Shown piece after piece: positions 44,637 to 54,047 of a stretch of 64,000 nt of DNA. Numbering within the stretch: position 1 is the first letter of the stretch; every line of letters begins with the position of its first letter. The notes below the pieces were generated by a model. That model was not told where the DNA came from. It saw only the letters and a list, made by a program, of their open reading frames with translations, and did no database searches. Origin of the DNA: Symbiobacteriaceae bacterium. GTDB lineage: Bacteria > Bacillota > Sulfobacillia > Symbiobacteriales > Symbiobacteriaceae. Both the position numbers and the translations under genes were made by a program. The stretch covers positions 23,034-87,033 of the forward strand of contig JARBUG010000002.1 in the NCBI GenBank assembly GCA_029239785.1, written 5' to 3'.

Positions 44637-45656
44637 CTAGCGGCCGGCCACGTAAAGCTCTTCGAACATGGTGCGGAGTGTGGGGTTCTCACGGAGCAGT
44701 TGCAGGGTGACATCGGCATGACCGGGGTAGTACCCGTTGCCGACGAGCATATCAACCGGGCTGCCCACGCCCTCGGCGCCCAGGGCGGCGGCCGTGAACG
44801 ACGTGGCCATGCTGAAGAAATAGACCATGCCGTCCGGCTTGGTCGCCAGGATTGCCGAAAGTTCGGCACCCGGCACGTTGACGCAGGAGAGCGTCAGGTC
44901 GGCCTTCTCGCCCACGGCCTGCATGACGGCGATGGCATCGCGGGCGTCGCCCTGGATGTATTCGTCGTAGCAGCCCAGCCGACGGGCCCGCTCCAGGCTG
45001 GCCTCGCTGTAGTCGAAGCAGACGACCCGCCGGGCGCCGTTCCGCTTCGCCACGTAGCTGCAGAGGAGCCCGCTCTTGCCGCCGCCGCCCAAGATGAGCA
45101 CCGTGCTGTCGGGCTTCACCAGGCGGTTGGCCTGGGCCGGGGCGCCCGCCACGTCGAGCACGGCGAGTGCCAGCGTGTCGGGAATGTCGGCGGGCATTTT
45201 GGCGTACAGGCCGGTTTCAAAGAGGATGGCCGTAGCTTCGACATCGACCTGGTCGGTCTCGGGGCGGACGGCCTTAATTTTGCTGATCTTCAGCGGGGTG
45301 AGGCTCAGGCTGACCAGCGTGGCGATGCGGTCGCCGGGCTTCAAATCGGTCTTGAGCGCCGGGCCGACGGTGCGCACTGTGCCGATGAGCATGCCGCCAG
45401 AGCCCGTGACGGGGTTGTGCATCTTCCCCCGCTCGCCCACGATTTGCAGAATGCGGTCCGCGATTTTTGCGGAATCGCCGCCAACGCTTTCGCTGATTTG
45501 GTGAAAGCTGGCGGAGTCGACGTTGAGCGTTTCTACATCGACGAGAATTTCGTTGTCGAACGGGGCAGATTCGTTGTCAAGACGCCGGGCGGGCTGCGGG
45601 AGAACCCCCCGGGGCTCAAGCACCCGGTGCGTGCCGTAGGAGCAGCCAAGAGCCAT
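44637..45656 (-). CDS. kdd: L-erythro-3,5-diaminohexanoate dehydrogenase
   Basis: A 339-residue medium-chain-dehydrogenase-like enzyme that oxidises 3,5-diaminohexanoate to 5-amino-3-oxohexanoate with NAD. Seen: the start MALGCSYGTHRVLEPRGVLPQ, GSGGMLIGTVRTVGPAL, and the nucleotide-binding VLILGGGGKSGLLCSYVAKRNGA region (residues about 190-215) followed by FDYSEASLERARRLGC. GGAGGT before ATG 45654-45656 fixes the start; the frame is open much further. First gene of the kdd-kamABDE operon, behind a sigma-54-type promoter. Its product feeds Kce, encoded 38 kb away in the window. Confidence 0.93.
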   Translation of the reverse strand: MALGCSYGTHRVLEPRGVLPQPARRLDNESAPFDNEILVDVETLNVDSASFHQISESVGGDSAKIADRILQIVGERGKMHNPVTGSGGMLIGTVRTVGPALKTDLKPGDRIATLVSLSLTPLKISKIKAVRPETDQVDVEATAILFETGLYAKMPADIPDTLALAVLDVAGAPAQANRLVKPDSTVLILGGGGKSGLLCSYVAKRNGARRVVCFDYSEASLERARRLGCYDEYIQGDARDAIAVMQAVGEKADLTLSCVNVPGAELSAILATKPDGMVYFFSMATSFTAAALGAEGVGSPVDMLVGNGYYPGHADVTLQLLRENPTLRTMFEELYVAGR

Positions 45657-45690
45657 TACCCATACCTCCATTCTTACGACCTGAATTCCA

Positions 45691-45707
45691 AGCAAGATAC
45701 ATGCCAG
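45691..45707 (-). promoter_or_regulatory. Sigma-54 (-24/-12) promoter of the kdd-kam operon
   Basis: The minus strand reads CTGGCATGTATCTTGCT: GG at -24 and GC at -12 exactly 12 bp apart, against the consensus TGGCACG-N4-TTGC, with one mismatch (T for C). It lies about 35 bp before the kdd start. Sigma-54 promoters need an enhancer-bound activator, and two palindromes lie upstream. Confidence 0.75.
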
Positions 45708-45746
45708 CGGGAGTTGACGGCGTTTAGCGGCAATTCCCGGTGTAGG

Positions 45747-45800
45747 TGCCGAAATTTCGGCAGTAAATTCCTGGATGATAGGTGCCGGAAATTCGGCACC
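45747..45800. promoter_or_regulatory. Two palindromic upstream activator sites
   Basis: TGCCGAAATTTCGGCA (45747-45762) is a perfect palindrome; GGTGCCGGAAATTCGGCACC (45781-45800) is a near-copy with the same arms. Their centres are 36 bp apart and 55-90 bp upstream of the -24 element, the usual range of enhancer sites for sigma-54 activators. Confidence 0.7.
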
Positions 45801-45815
45801 CACCGACATGCGAAA

Positions 45816-45852
45816 GCGCCACCCGAAGTCCGGCTACGGACTCAGGTGGCGC
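45816..45852 (-). terminator. Terminator of the AAC(6')-like GNAT gene
   Basis: Arms GCGCCACC and GGTGGCGC extended inward to GTCCG/CGGAC around GCTA, with a C/A and A/C internal mismatch; minus-strand tail CTTTCGC. Confidence 0.7.
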
Positions 45853-45864
45853 CTGGGTATTTGA

Positions 45865-46407
45865 CTACATGGCGGGCAGTTCATCCCGCCCGACCCGCAT
45901 GAAGTAAACCGGTGTGGGCTCATCAGGGTGCTCCATCGTCTTCCAGTGGCGGAAACCGGCCTTCTCGTAGGCCCGGTGCGCCGCCACGTTTGCCACCTCG
46001 GGCGTAATGATGCAGCTCGCCACCTCGGGATTGTTGAAGATCAGCTCCCGCATGAACTGCACCAGCATTTTGGTACCAACGCCCCGGCCCCGGTTGGACG
46101 CATCGCCAATGAACACGTCCAGGCTGGCAGACTCCTCGGTCAGGCCCATGTGCTGGCTGTACTCGGGGTAATCCCGCCAGAGGTAGCCCTGTATGTAGCC
46201 GATCGGCTCTCCATCAAGGAGAATTGTGTAGCAGGAGACGGATTCCTCCCCCCTGATGCGGGGCGCGTACTTGGCCTCCAACTCTTCCAAGGTCGTGGTC
46301 TTGCCGTGATTCCAAATCTGCAGGAGCGGTTCCTGATTGACCCAGGCGAGCATGCGCGGCAGATCCTCCATGGTCAGGGAGCGGAACGAAATGCTGAAAT
46401 CGGCCAT
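45865..46407 (-). CDS. GNAT acetyltransferase, AAC(6')-like
   Basis: A 180-residue GNAT protein with the pattern of the aminoglycoside 6'-acetyltransferase / RimJ-like group: ISFRSLTMEDLPRMLAWVNQ, EPIGYIQGYLWRDYPEYS, then the acetyl-CoA site DVFIGDASNRGRGVGTKMLVQ and NVAAHRAYEKAGFRHWK. Such proteins acetylate small amines or siderophore precursors; resistance cannot be concluded from sequence. GGAGGCACATC precedes ATG 46405-46407; the frame is open to 46527. Divergent from the FHA-like gene. Confidence 0.83.
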   Translation of the reverse strand: MADFSISFRSLTMEDLPRMLAWVNQEPLLQIWNHGKTTTLEELEAKYAPRIRGEESVSCYTILLDGEPIGYIQGYLWRDYPEYSQHMGLTEESASLDVFIGDASNRGRGVGTKMLVQFMRELIFNNPEVASCIITPEVANVAAHRAYEKAGFRHWKTMEHPDEPTPVYFMRVGRDELPAM

Positions 46408-46513
46408 GATGTGCCTCCGCTTCAATATGAGAATTGGTATATAGTTAACCTTAGAGGGATTAAACTCCTGCCCGCCGAACCTTGTGCCGCATGACCGACA
46501 GGGAGATGATGGC

Positions 46514-47230
46514 GTGTTCAAGGGCATCGAAGGACGCTCACCGGCCCAATTGGCCGACGAGGTCCGCCGCGGGGGCCGGTTCGTCTTTTACCAGTACTGC
46601 TTTTCCGTACTGATCATGTCATTTAAGCGGGCAAGCCCCATTTACTACATCCCGCCGGGGCAGAGCAAGGTAACGCCGGGGCTACTGTGGTCGGGCCTCT
46701 CGTTCCTGGTCGGCTGGTGGGGCTTCCCGTGGGGCTTCGTCTGGACGCCCATGGTCATCTTCAAGAATTTCACAGGCGGGAACGATGTGACCACAGAAGC
46801 CATGTCCGACCTGGGCATCGACCTGTCGGCGCCTGGCGGTGCCAGTGTGGCAGCAGGTGTGGCGGCGGCTGTGCCGACCTCGCCGGCGGCGCCGGCACCG
46901 GCCCCTGCGCCCGCCCAGCCGACGGCCGGCTACATACACTTCCTGAGCGGCCCGCTGGCGGGACAGGCCTTCACCGTGCCGCCCACCGGCATGTACATCG
47001 GGCAGGCCCCGGGTGGGCTGGTCGTGGCGGCGCCCCAGGTGGCGCCACAGCACTGCTGGGTCGGCCTCGACCAGGCAGGCCAGACGGTTCTGGTAGACGT
47101 GGGGTCGCAAACCGGAACCTTCGTGGTCAATGCCACCGCATCGACCCAGGTGCAGCAGGCGGTGCTCCAGCCCGGCGACCAGGTCTTCCTGGGCGGGCAG
47201 GGCGGCCCGGTCTTCCAGTTCAATCGGTAA
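46514..47230 (+). CDS. Membrane-associated FHA-like domain protein
   Basis: A protein of about 238 residues. The N-terminal part contains one hydrophobic Trp/Gly-rich stretch (LLWSGLSFLVGWWGFPWGFVW, residues about 52-72). An Ala/Pro-rich linker follows, then a C-terminal FHA-like domain of about 95 residues: GMYIGQAPGGLVV, APQHCWVGLD, VLVDVGSQTGTFVVN and LQPGDQVFLGG follow the FHA pattern, with the usual Arg of GR and SRxH replaced. So phosphothreonine binding is uncertain. GTG 46514 with GGGAG 8 nt upstream is the preferred start; the frame is open from 46484. Confidence 0.65.
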   Translation: MFKGIEGRSPAQLADEVRRGGRFVFYQYCFSVLIMSFKRASPIYYIPPGQSKVTPGLLWSGLSFLVGWWGFPWGFVWTPMVIFKNFTGGNDVTTEAMSDLGIDLSAPGGASVAAGVAAAVPTSPAAPAPAPAPAQPTAGYIHFLSGPLAGQAFTVPPTGMYIGQAPGGLVVAAPQVAPQHCWVGLDQAGQTVLVDVGSQTGTFVVNATASTQVQQAVLQPGDQVFLGGQGGPVFQFNR

Positions 47231-47237
47231 ATGACAA

Positions 47238-47271
47238 AAACGCTCGCCCTCTTCGATGGGGGCGAGCGTTT
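47238..47271. terminator. Bidirectional terminator
   Basis: Perfect 12-bp stem AAACGCTCGCCC / GGGCGAGCGTTT with a 10-nt loop, tail CTTC on plus and TTGTCAT on minus; between converging genes. Confidence 0.85.
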
Positions 47272-47274
47272 CTT

Positions 47275-47790
47275 CTATACCGTAAACAACTGCACAGGTC
47301 CGTCCCAGGCGGGCGGCAGCGAATCGATCTCGACGAAATCGCCACCCGTCGCCTCTGCGACTACCGAGCGCCAGAATGCCTGGGCCTTCCGGTTGCCGCG
47401 CTCCTGGGTAATCTGCCAGCGCCCCGGGTACCGGCGGAAAATCTCCAGCATCACCTGCCGCCCGATCCCCTTACGGCGCCACTTGCGCATCACGAACAGT
47501 TCAGCGACCGAATGGTCGGCGCTGGTGTCGGGCAGGAGTTCAAACCCGATTATGAGCACAAACCCCGCCAGTTTGCCGTCCACGGTGATGAGGAATGCCC
47601 GGCGTCCCTCCACCTCCCGGCCGTCGCCCGTCCAGTAGTGGTCGAGGTGCGTGTAGAGGTACCGCCCATGCGAGTTACAGTCCTCGCCGTTGTACTCGGA
47701 CGAATCGTACTGATAAAGCTGCATCAGATTCTCGAAGATCGTCTTGTTATCTTCGTTCGCTTCAACGAGTGCAACGACGTGGTCGCCCAT
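47275..47790 (-). CDS. GNAT acetyltransferase
   Basis: A 171-residue GNAT protein. Seen: RRAFLITVDGKLAGFVLIIG, the acetyl-CoA site ELFVMRKWRRKGIGRQVMLEIF, and WQITQERGNRKAQAFWRSVV. GGGAGGAG precedes the ATG. It lies 14 bp after nagZ, so it is probably the last gene of the cell-wall recycling operon. Substrate unknown; amino sugars are a reasonable guess from context only. Confidence 0.8.
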   Translation of the reverse strand: MGDHVVALVEANEDNKTIFENLMQLYQYDSSEYNGEDCNSHGRYLYTHLDHYWTGDGREVEGRRAFLITVDGKLAGFVLIIGFELLPDTSADHSVAELFVMRKWRRKGIGRQVMLEIFRRYPGRWQITQERGNRKAQAFWRSVVAEATGGDFVEIDSLPPAWDGPVQLFTV

Positions 47791-47804
47791 GGGCTCCTCC
47801 CGGG

Positions 47805-49379
<1,575 letters not shown>

Positions 49380-49392
49380 GTGTATGATCCTC

Positions 49393-51168
49393 CTAATACG
49401 CGAGTCCATGGCCGAGTGGATAGAGGTCGGGAATGCTGACCGGCAACTTCCCCTTGGGCTGCGCCTGGCCAAACAGAAGCGCACCCACGCCCCGCAGGTT
49501 CGAATCCTGGTATCCATAAGCGGCCACGTAGGTTTCAATCCCGGGCAGGGCGGTCAGGTCGTAGGGCTCACCCATGCCAACCACAATCACCGGCTTGCCC
49601 GAAGCAATCAGTTCCTTGATCAGCGCCTGGTGGTCCGCGTAGTTCCTGGCGTTCGCCACACCATAAACGATGACGTCGGCGGTCTGGGCGGCACTCCGCA
49701 CGGCGGCAACTTTCTCGGCCGTCGGCTTCTTCTCCAGCACGACTTCCTTCACCTTCGGGTGAACTGCCTTGAGCCCCGCCCCCAGCGACGTCAGCACGTC
49801 AGGCGTTCCAGTTACCTGGGCGGCGTATGAGGGTCCAACAGCCAGCACTGTCTGCTCGGCGGTCAGCTTCAGCGGCAGGTGCCTGTTACGCACCAGCGTC
49901 AGGGCGTCGGCGCCCACCTGCAGCGACAGTTTGCGGTTCGCGTCACTATTGACGGCGGCGGGCGCCGCCGGCTTAGTACCGGTTTCGGGCAGCAGCCCCC
50001 GCTTTGCTTTCAATTCCAGGTTACGGCGGACCGCATCGTTCAGGCGGGCTTCGGAAATCCGGCCATCCTTTACAGCCTGCACGATCTGGGCGTGGAACGA
50101 TGCCTGCTTGGCGAACGAGTCCGTCACCAACAGCACATCGACACCGGCCTGAATGGCCATCACCAGCGCCCGTTCCAGCCCGTAGTTGTCGGTAATCGCC
50201 CGCATTGAGTCAATGGCGTCCGTGACGGCGACGCCCTTGAAGCCCAGCTTATCCTTGAGCAGTTCCTGCATCACCTTGGGCGACAGCGTGGCGGGGTGAT
50301 TATCCGTCGCCACGGCAGGAAACATAATGTGTGCCGACATGACTACATCGACACCGGCGGCCATTGCGGCCTTAAAGGGTGCAAGTTCGACCTTCTCCAG
50401 CCGGTCCATGGCATGCGGCACGGACGGCATGGCCATATGGCTGTCGACCGCCGTGTCGCCATGGCCGGGGAAGTGCTTGGCCACGGCGCTTACGTTCTGG
50501 TTCTGGGTCCCCCTGATGGCGGCTGTGGCCAGCTTGGCCACCAGTTCGGGGTCCTCGCCATACGAGCGCACCCCGATGACCGGGTTGGCCGGGTTATTGT
50601 TTACATCCACATCCGGGGCCAGGTTCATGGTCACGCCCACCGAGCTCAGTTCCTGCGCCATCGCAGCGGCAACCTGCTCGGCGTACGCTTCCGACCGGGT
50701 CGCCCCGATCGCCATGTTCCCGGGCCAGGTCGTAAAGTAGGGCGGGCCCCAGCGCTGCACAATGCCGCCCTCGTGATCCACAGAGATGACCAGGCCCGGC
50801 GTGGGGCGCTGACGCTCGGCCGCCAGTGCCTGAAGCCGGCCTGTCATCTTCCGCAGTTGCTCGGGGTCGTTGCCCTGCCGGGCAAAGAAAATGAACCCGC
50901 CGACCTTCCCATCCTTGACCAATTGCTCCGCCTCGGGCGTGGTGGCCGCTTCGGGGAGGCCGAACCAGAACAGCTGGCCGACCTTCTCCTCAAGCGAGAG
51001 CTGCTGCATCCACCAGTCAACCGTGCGCGCCGGTGCGGCCGGCTTGGGCGCCTCGGCGGCAGGCGGCGTCTGCGTTGGCGGCTGAGGCTTATTACCGCCG
51101 GCGGTGCAGGCAGATGCCAACAGCCCGGCGATCAGAGCAACGGAAAGAAGCTGTTTCGGCAGGTTCAT
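49393..51168 (-). CDS. Beta-N-acetylhexosaminidase lipoprotein, GH3 (NagZ-like)
   Basis: A 591-residue paralogue of the next gene, with a lipoprotein signal (LSVALIAGLLASAC, lipobox ASAC) and a Pro-rich linker, so it should act outside the membrane. Seen: VISVDHEGGIVQRW, KHFPGHGDTAVDSHMAMP and the nucleophile Asp in GVAVTDAIDSMRAI, plus a C-terminal domain. An external and an internal NagZ in tandem suggest two stages of muropeptide trimming. It lies 13 bp before nagZ in the same operon. Confidence 0.9.
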   Translation of the reverse strand: MNLPKQLLSVALIAGLLASACTAGGNKPQPPTQTPPAAEAPKPAAPARTVDWWMQQLSLEEKVGQLFWFGLPEAATTPEAEQLVKDGKVGGFIFFARQGNDPEQLRKMTGRLQALAAERQRPTPGLVISVDHEGGIVQRWGPPYFTTWPGNMAIGATRSEAYAEQVAAAMAQELSSVGVTMNLAPDVDVNNNPANPVIGVRSYGEDPELVAKLATAAIRGTQNQNVSAVAKHFPGHGDTAVDSHMAMPSVPHAMDRLEKVELAPFKAAMAAGVDVVMSAHIMFPAVATDNHPATLSPKVMQELLKDKLGFKGVAVTDAIDSMRAITDNYGLERALVMAIQAGVDVLLVTDSFAKQASFHAQIVQAVKDGRISEARLNDAVRRNLELKAKRGLLPETGTKPAAPAAVNSDANRKLSLQVGADALTLVRNRHLPLKLTAEQTVLAVGPSYAAQVTGTPDVLTSLGAGLKAVHPKVKEVVLEKKPTAEKVAAVRSAAQTADVIVYGVANARNYADHQALIKELIASGKPVIVVGMGEPYDLTALPGIETYVAAYGYQDSNLRGVGALLFGQAQPKGKLPVSIPDLYPLGHGLAY

Positions 51169-51191
51169 TTACAACGACTCCTTTGTGGGAC

Positions 51192-51917
51192 CTAGATCCG
51201 CTCCACAACCCGGTCGCCCGGCACGCGATCCTGGAAAATCCACTTCGGCCGGCTCAGGGTGATGGCGTGCTGGTAGCTGCCAATGGCGCCACGGGCCACG
51301 GAGAGGGCCCGGTAGTAGTCCTGGTAACGGAACGAGGCGCCGCCGGGCCGGAAAATCTCGTACTGATTGCAGGCCTCAATCCACTGCTCATGAACATCGG
51401 TGGTGTCCACATAAACCTGCGGATCGTACTCGTACGGATCTTCCCAGTTCTCGGCGTAGAAGAGCTTGAAGCCCGGGGCGGCGGGCAGACCGCTCGGGGT
51501 CTCCACGGTCTTCAGGCAGGCGAAGAAGCGGGCATCCTCGACAATATAGTGGCAGTTGGCATGGTCCTTGTGGAAGCTGCCCTTCCAATGGGTGACGACC
51601 GTGGTCGGCCGGACCTGCCGAATGACGTCGGCAACCCGCATCTTCGTGGCCTCATCGACCACCAGTTCGCCGTCGGGAATATCGAGCCAGAGAGCTTCGG
51701 CACCCAGCAGCCGGGCGCACTCGGTCGCCTCCGTCTTCTTCTGCTCGGCGTACTCCTTGGGGCTGAGGGTCCGGTGGCCCTTCTCGCCCAGGGTCAGGGC
51801 CAAAAAGGTCGCCTTGTGGCCGGCCTTGGTATACTTGGCGGCGAGGGCCCCGGCCGTGAACTCCATGTCAGCAGCGTGTGCACCGATGAACAGGATATGC
51901 TTCTGAACGTCGCTCAT
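51192..51917 (-). CDS. LmbE/PIG-L-like N-acetylglucosamine deacetylase
   Basis: A 241-residue protein of the LmbE/PIG-L family, zinc-dependent deacetylases of GlcNAc-type substrates. Seen: ILFIGAHAADMEFTAGALA, LTLGEKGHR and the second metal segment HWKGSFHKDHANCHYIVE (HxDH). The usual first motif is HPDDxE; here it reads HAADME, so the first Asp, the general base in studied enzymes, is Ala while the second Asp and the Glu remain. It may have altered chemistry. Sits between a GNAT gene and the two GH3 genes, consistent with amino-sugar salvage. Confidence 0.83.
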   Translation of the reverse strand: MSDVQKHILFIGAHAADMEFTAGALAAKYTKAGHKATFLALTLGEKGHRTLSPKEYAEQKKTEATECARLLGAEALWLDIPDGELVVDEATKMRVADVIRQVRPTTVVTHWKGSFHKDHANCHYIVEDARFFACLKTVETPSGLPAAPGFKLFYAENWEDPYEYDPQVYVDTTDVHEQWIEACNQYEIFRPGGASFRYQDYYRALSVARGAIGSYQHAITLSRPKWIFQDRVPGDRVVERI

Positions 51918-51920
51918 GGT

Positions 51921-52853
51921 TTACAGCTCCTTCTTCATGATGACCTGGTCGCGGTCAACCGTCAGACCGTGCCGCTCGTAAAACCGCTGGGCGGCGCCAC
52001 CGGTCCAGGCAAGCCAGAGCGACTTGCGGCCCTTGGCCTTCATCCGCTGCAGGGTCCGGTAGAACAGTACCGTGCCGATGGAGCGGCCGCGGTAGTCGTC
52101 GCTGACTCCGAAGGGGCCGAACCGCTCCGCCTCGTACTGGGCGTAGCCGATGACGGTCTCGCCGTCCAGCACGATCCAGGTCTCGTCGTTGTCGACCTTC
52201 CGCTCAACCCGCTCACGAATCAGCGCAGGCCAGTCGCCAGGGAAGACCCGGTTGAGAAAATCGAGCAGGCCGGTCAGGTACTTATGCTCAAAGGCCTGCA
52301 CCCGAATGCCCTCGGCGGCCAGCCTAGCTTCCAGCACCTTGATTTCAGGCGGAATGCGGAAGTCGAGCAGCTTGAGCGACATCCAGGACTGGTGCGAACC
52401 ATCGACAAACCCGTGCTTCTTGAGGAACTGGTGGCCTCCGGCGTAGGCGTTTACATCGACGCCGGGGGTGAAATAATGGCGGGTGTAGGGGTAGGGCGAC
52501 ACCAGCACCATCGTCTTGCCCTGGCTCCGGAACCAGTCAAGCGCGTGATTCAGAAGCTGGCTGCCAATTCCCTGCCGCTGGTATTGCGGAGCCACGAACA
52601 TGGCGGTAATGTAGGCCTTGTCCCGAATGTACTCGATCTCCGTGTGCAGCTTCTGAATGCGGCCAACGAGGAGGCCGACAGGCTGACCGTCAACCTCGGC
52701 GACCAGCAGACTCTCCGCCGTGTGGTTCGGGTCGAGCAAAACCGAAGTCCGGAATCGGTCCGGCGAAACCGGGTCGCGATACAGTGTATCGGCCCAAATC
52801 TCCAGCAAGGCATCCTGATCCTCCGGACGGAAGCTCCGGATGATAACTGACAT
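51921..52853 (-). CDS. Tandem GNAT-fold acetyltransferase
   Basis: A 310-residue protein with two GNAT domains. The first has AMFVAPQYQRQGIGSQLLNHAL and HQFLKKHGF; the second has FGVSDDYRGRSIGTVLFYRTL, WTGGAAQRFYERHG. First gene of the amino-sugar operon, 3 bp before the LmbE-like gene. A role acetylating or sensing amino-sugar derivatives is inferred only from position. GGGGCGGGTACC precedes the ATG, a weak ribosome site. A dre-like operator lies 21 bp upstream. Confidence 0.8.
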   Translation of the reverse strand: MSVIIRSFRPEDQDALLEIWADTLYRDPVSPDRFRTSVLLDPNHTAESLLVAEVDGQPVGLLVGRIQKLHTEIEYIRDKAYITAMFVAPQYQRQGIGSQLLNHALDWFRSQGKTMVLVSPYPYTRHYFTPGVDVNAYAGGHQFLKKHGFVDGSHQSWMSLKLLDFRIPPEIKVLEARLAAEGIRVQAFEHKYLTGLLDFLNRVFPGDWPALIRERVERKVDNDETWIVLDGETVIGYAQYEAERFGPFGVSDDYRGRSIGTVLFYRTLQRMKAKGRKSLWLAWTGGAAQRFYERHGLTVDRDQVIMKKEL

Positions 52854-52873
52854 GGTACCCGCCCCTTCTTGTG

Positions 52874-52889
52874 AGTGGTCTATACCACT
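52874..52889. promoter_or_regulatory. DasR/NagR-type dre operator
   Basis: AGTGGTCTATACCACT: 6-bp inverted repeat around CTAT. The dre consensus for DasR and NagR (YvoA), GntR-family regulators responding to amino-sugar phosphates, is AGTGGTCTAGACCACT, one base away. Its place just before an operon of NagZ-type enzymes makes regulation by a NagR homologue likely. Confidence 0.7.
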
Positions 52890-52952
52890 GATTCAAATAC
52901 CACGACCGTCGAAAAATACCTTCTAGGTTGCATCATTTTAGGGGGAGAATTG

Positions 52953-53975
52953 ATGACCGAGCTACCTCGTTCCACCCGGGCACTGTTGGAACTCGCCAAC
53001 CGCCGCCCCGCCGGCACGGCCCTGGATGTCGGCAGCTACCTGGGTGCCGTCGCCCGGGAAGTTGGCTGTACATATGTCAACGTCGACCTGACAGCCTGCA
53101 CAGCTTCCGGCCTATCCGATACGCTTCATGCTGACGAACTGCCGACCGGCCCATTTGCGGCGATCTTCTTTGATGCTCGTGAATACGACCCCGCCCTGGC
53201 GGCCGAGACGGTAGCGTCGGCCGCGCTCCGGTTGGCCGAGGGCGGGGTGCTGATTACGACCGCCCGCCCCGCCGATGTGGAGGCCTGCTTTGCGCAGGTG
53301 CAAGCGGCCGGTGAGGCGCTGGTGGCCAGCCAGCCGAGAGAAGGCGTTGAGATGCCTGCCTGGTCTGCCTACGAGGCCGCCTTCGGGGGGAAGACCTACC
53401 GTATACAGTCTGCCCCGGGGGTCTTTTCTCCACGTCACCTCGACGAAGGAACTGCCTTCATGCTGGGGGAGATTGAGCACCGGCCGGGCGCCCGGTTCCT
53501 GGACCTCGGCTGCGGTGCCGGTATTGTCAGCCGCATCGCGTCCGAGGCCTGGGGCTGCCAGGTGACTGCGGTCGACGTAAACGCCCGTGCCCTGCGCCTG
53601 ACGGCGCTTAACGCCCCCGAGGCCGAGGTAATCGCCAGCGACGGCCTCGCGGCCCTGGGCGCCCGCCAGTTCGACATCATCGCCAGCAACCCGCCCTACC
53701 ATACCGACTTTGGCGTTGCGAAGGCGTTTATTGAGGGCGCAAACCGGCACCTGGCGATGGATGGCATGCTCTACCTGGTCATCAAGCGGGCTGACTGGTA
53801 CGTGCAGAAGATCCGGTCGGTCTTTGGCGGGTGCCGGATCGCCGAGCAGAACGGCTATACGCTGATTGCAGCACAAAGGCGCCCGGCGAAGCCCCGGGCA
53901 GCGGCGCCAGCCGCCCCCGCCACTACGAAAAAGCATGCCAAGCGGATGGCGGCAGCCCAGAAGAAGAAGCATTAA
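52953..53975 (+). CDS. Class I methyltransferase, RsmC/RlmG-like
   Basis: A 340-residue protein with two Rossmann-type methyltransferase domains, the layout of RsmC/RlmG rRNA guanine-N2 methyltransferases. The N-terminal one is degenerate (ALDVGSYLGAVAREVGC). The C-terminal one has FLDLGCGAGIVSRIAS (SAM site) and IIASNPPYHTDFGVAKAF, whose NPPY motif marks base-amino methylation. The C-terminus is a Lys/Ala-rich tail fitting RNA binding. GGGGGAG precedes ATG 52953. Divergent from the amino-sugar operon. Confidence 0.85.
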   Translation: MTELPRSTRALLELANRRPAGTALDVGSYLGAVAREVGCTYVNVDLTACTASGLSDTLHADELPTGPFAAIFFDAREYDPALAAETVASAALRLAEGGVLITTARPADVEACFAQVQAAGEALVASQPREGVEMPAWSAYEAAFGGKTYRIQSAPGVFSPRHLDEGTAFMLGEIEHRPGARFLDLGCGAGIVSRIASEAWGCQVTAVDVNARALRLTALNAPEAEVIASDGLAALGARQFDIIASNPPYHTDFGVAKAFIEGANRHLAMDGMLYLVIKRADWYVQKIRSVFGGCRIAEQNGYTLIAAQRRPAKPRAAAPAAPATTKKHAKRMAAAQKKKH

Positions 53976-53977
53976 AA

Positions 53978-54042
53978 GACCCTCCTGACATGAGGCCCTG
54001 TGGATAAGGGGTTATCCACAGCTGACTCATATCAGGAGGGTC
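53978..54042. terminator. Terminator hairpin containing an inverted pair of DnaA boxes
   Basis: A 65-nt hairpin between converging genes: outer stem of 17 bp with one C-A mismatch (GACCCTCCTGA... / ...TCAGGAGGGTC), a small internal loop, then an inner perfect 10-bp stem CTGTGGATAA / TTATCCACAG with a GGGG loop. The inner arms are two exact consensus DnaA boxes (53999-54007, 54012-54020). The minus-strand tail TTTTAATG makes it a terminator for the sigma-54 activator gene. Confidence 0.75.
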
Positions 54043-54047
54043 GTCTC

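Noticed and set aside
46408..46513. Divergent promoters between the AAC(6')-like and FHA-like genes
   Set aside because: AT-rich hexamers such as TTGGTA and TATATA occur but no pair has an acceptable spacer.
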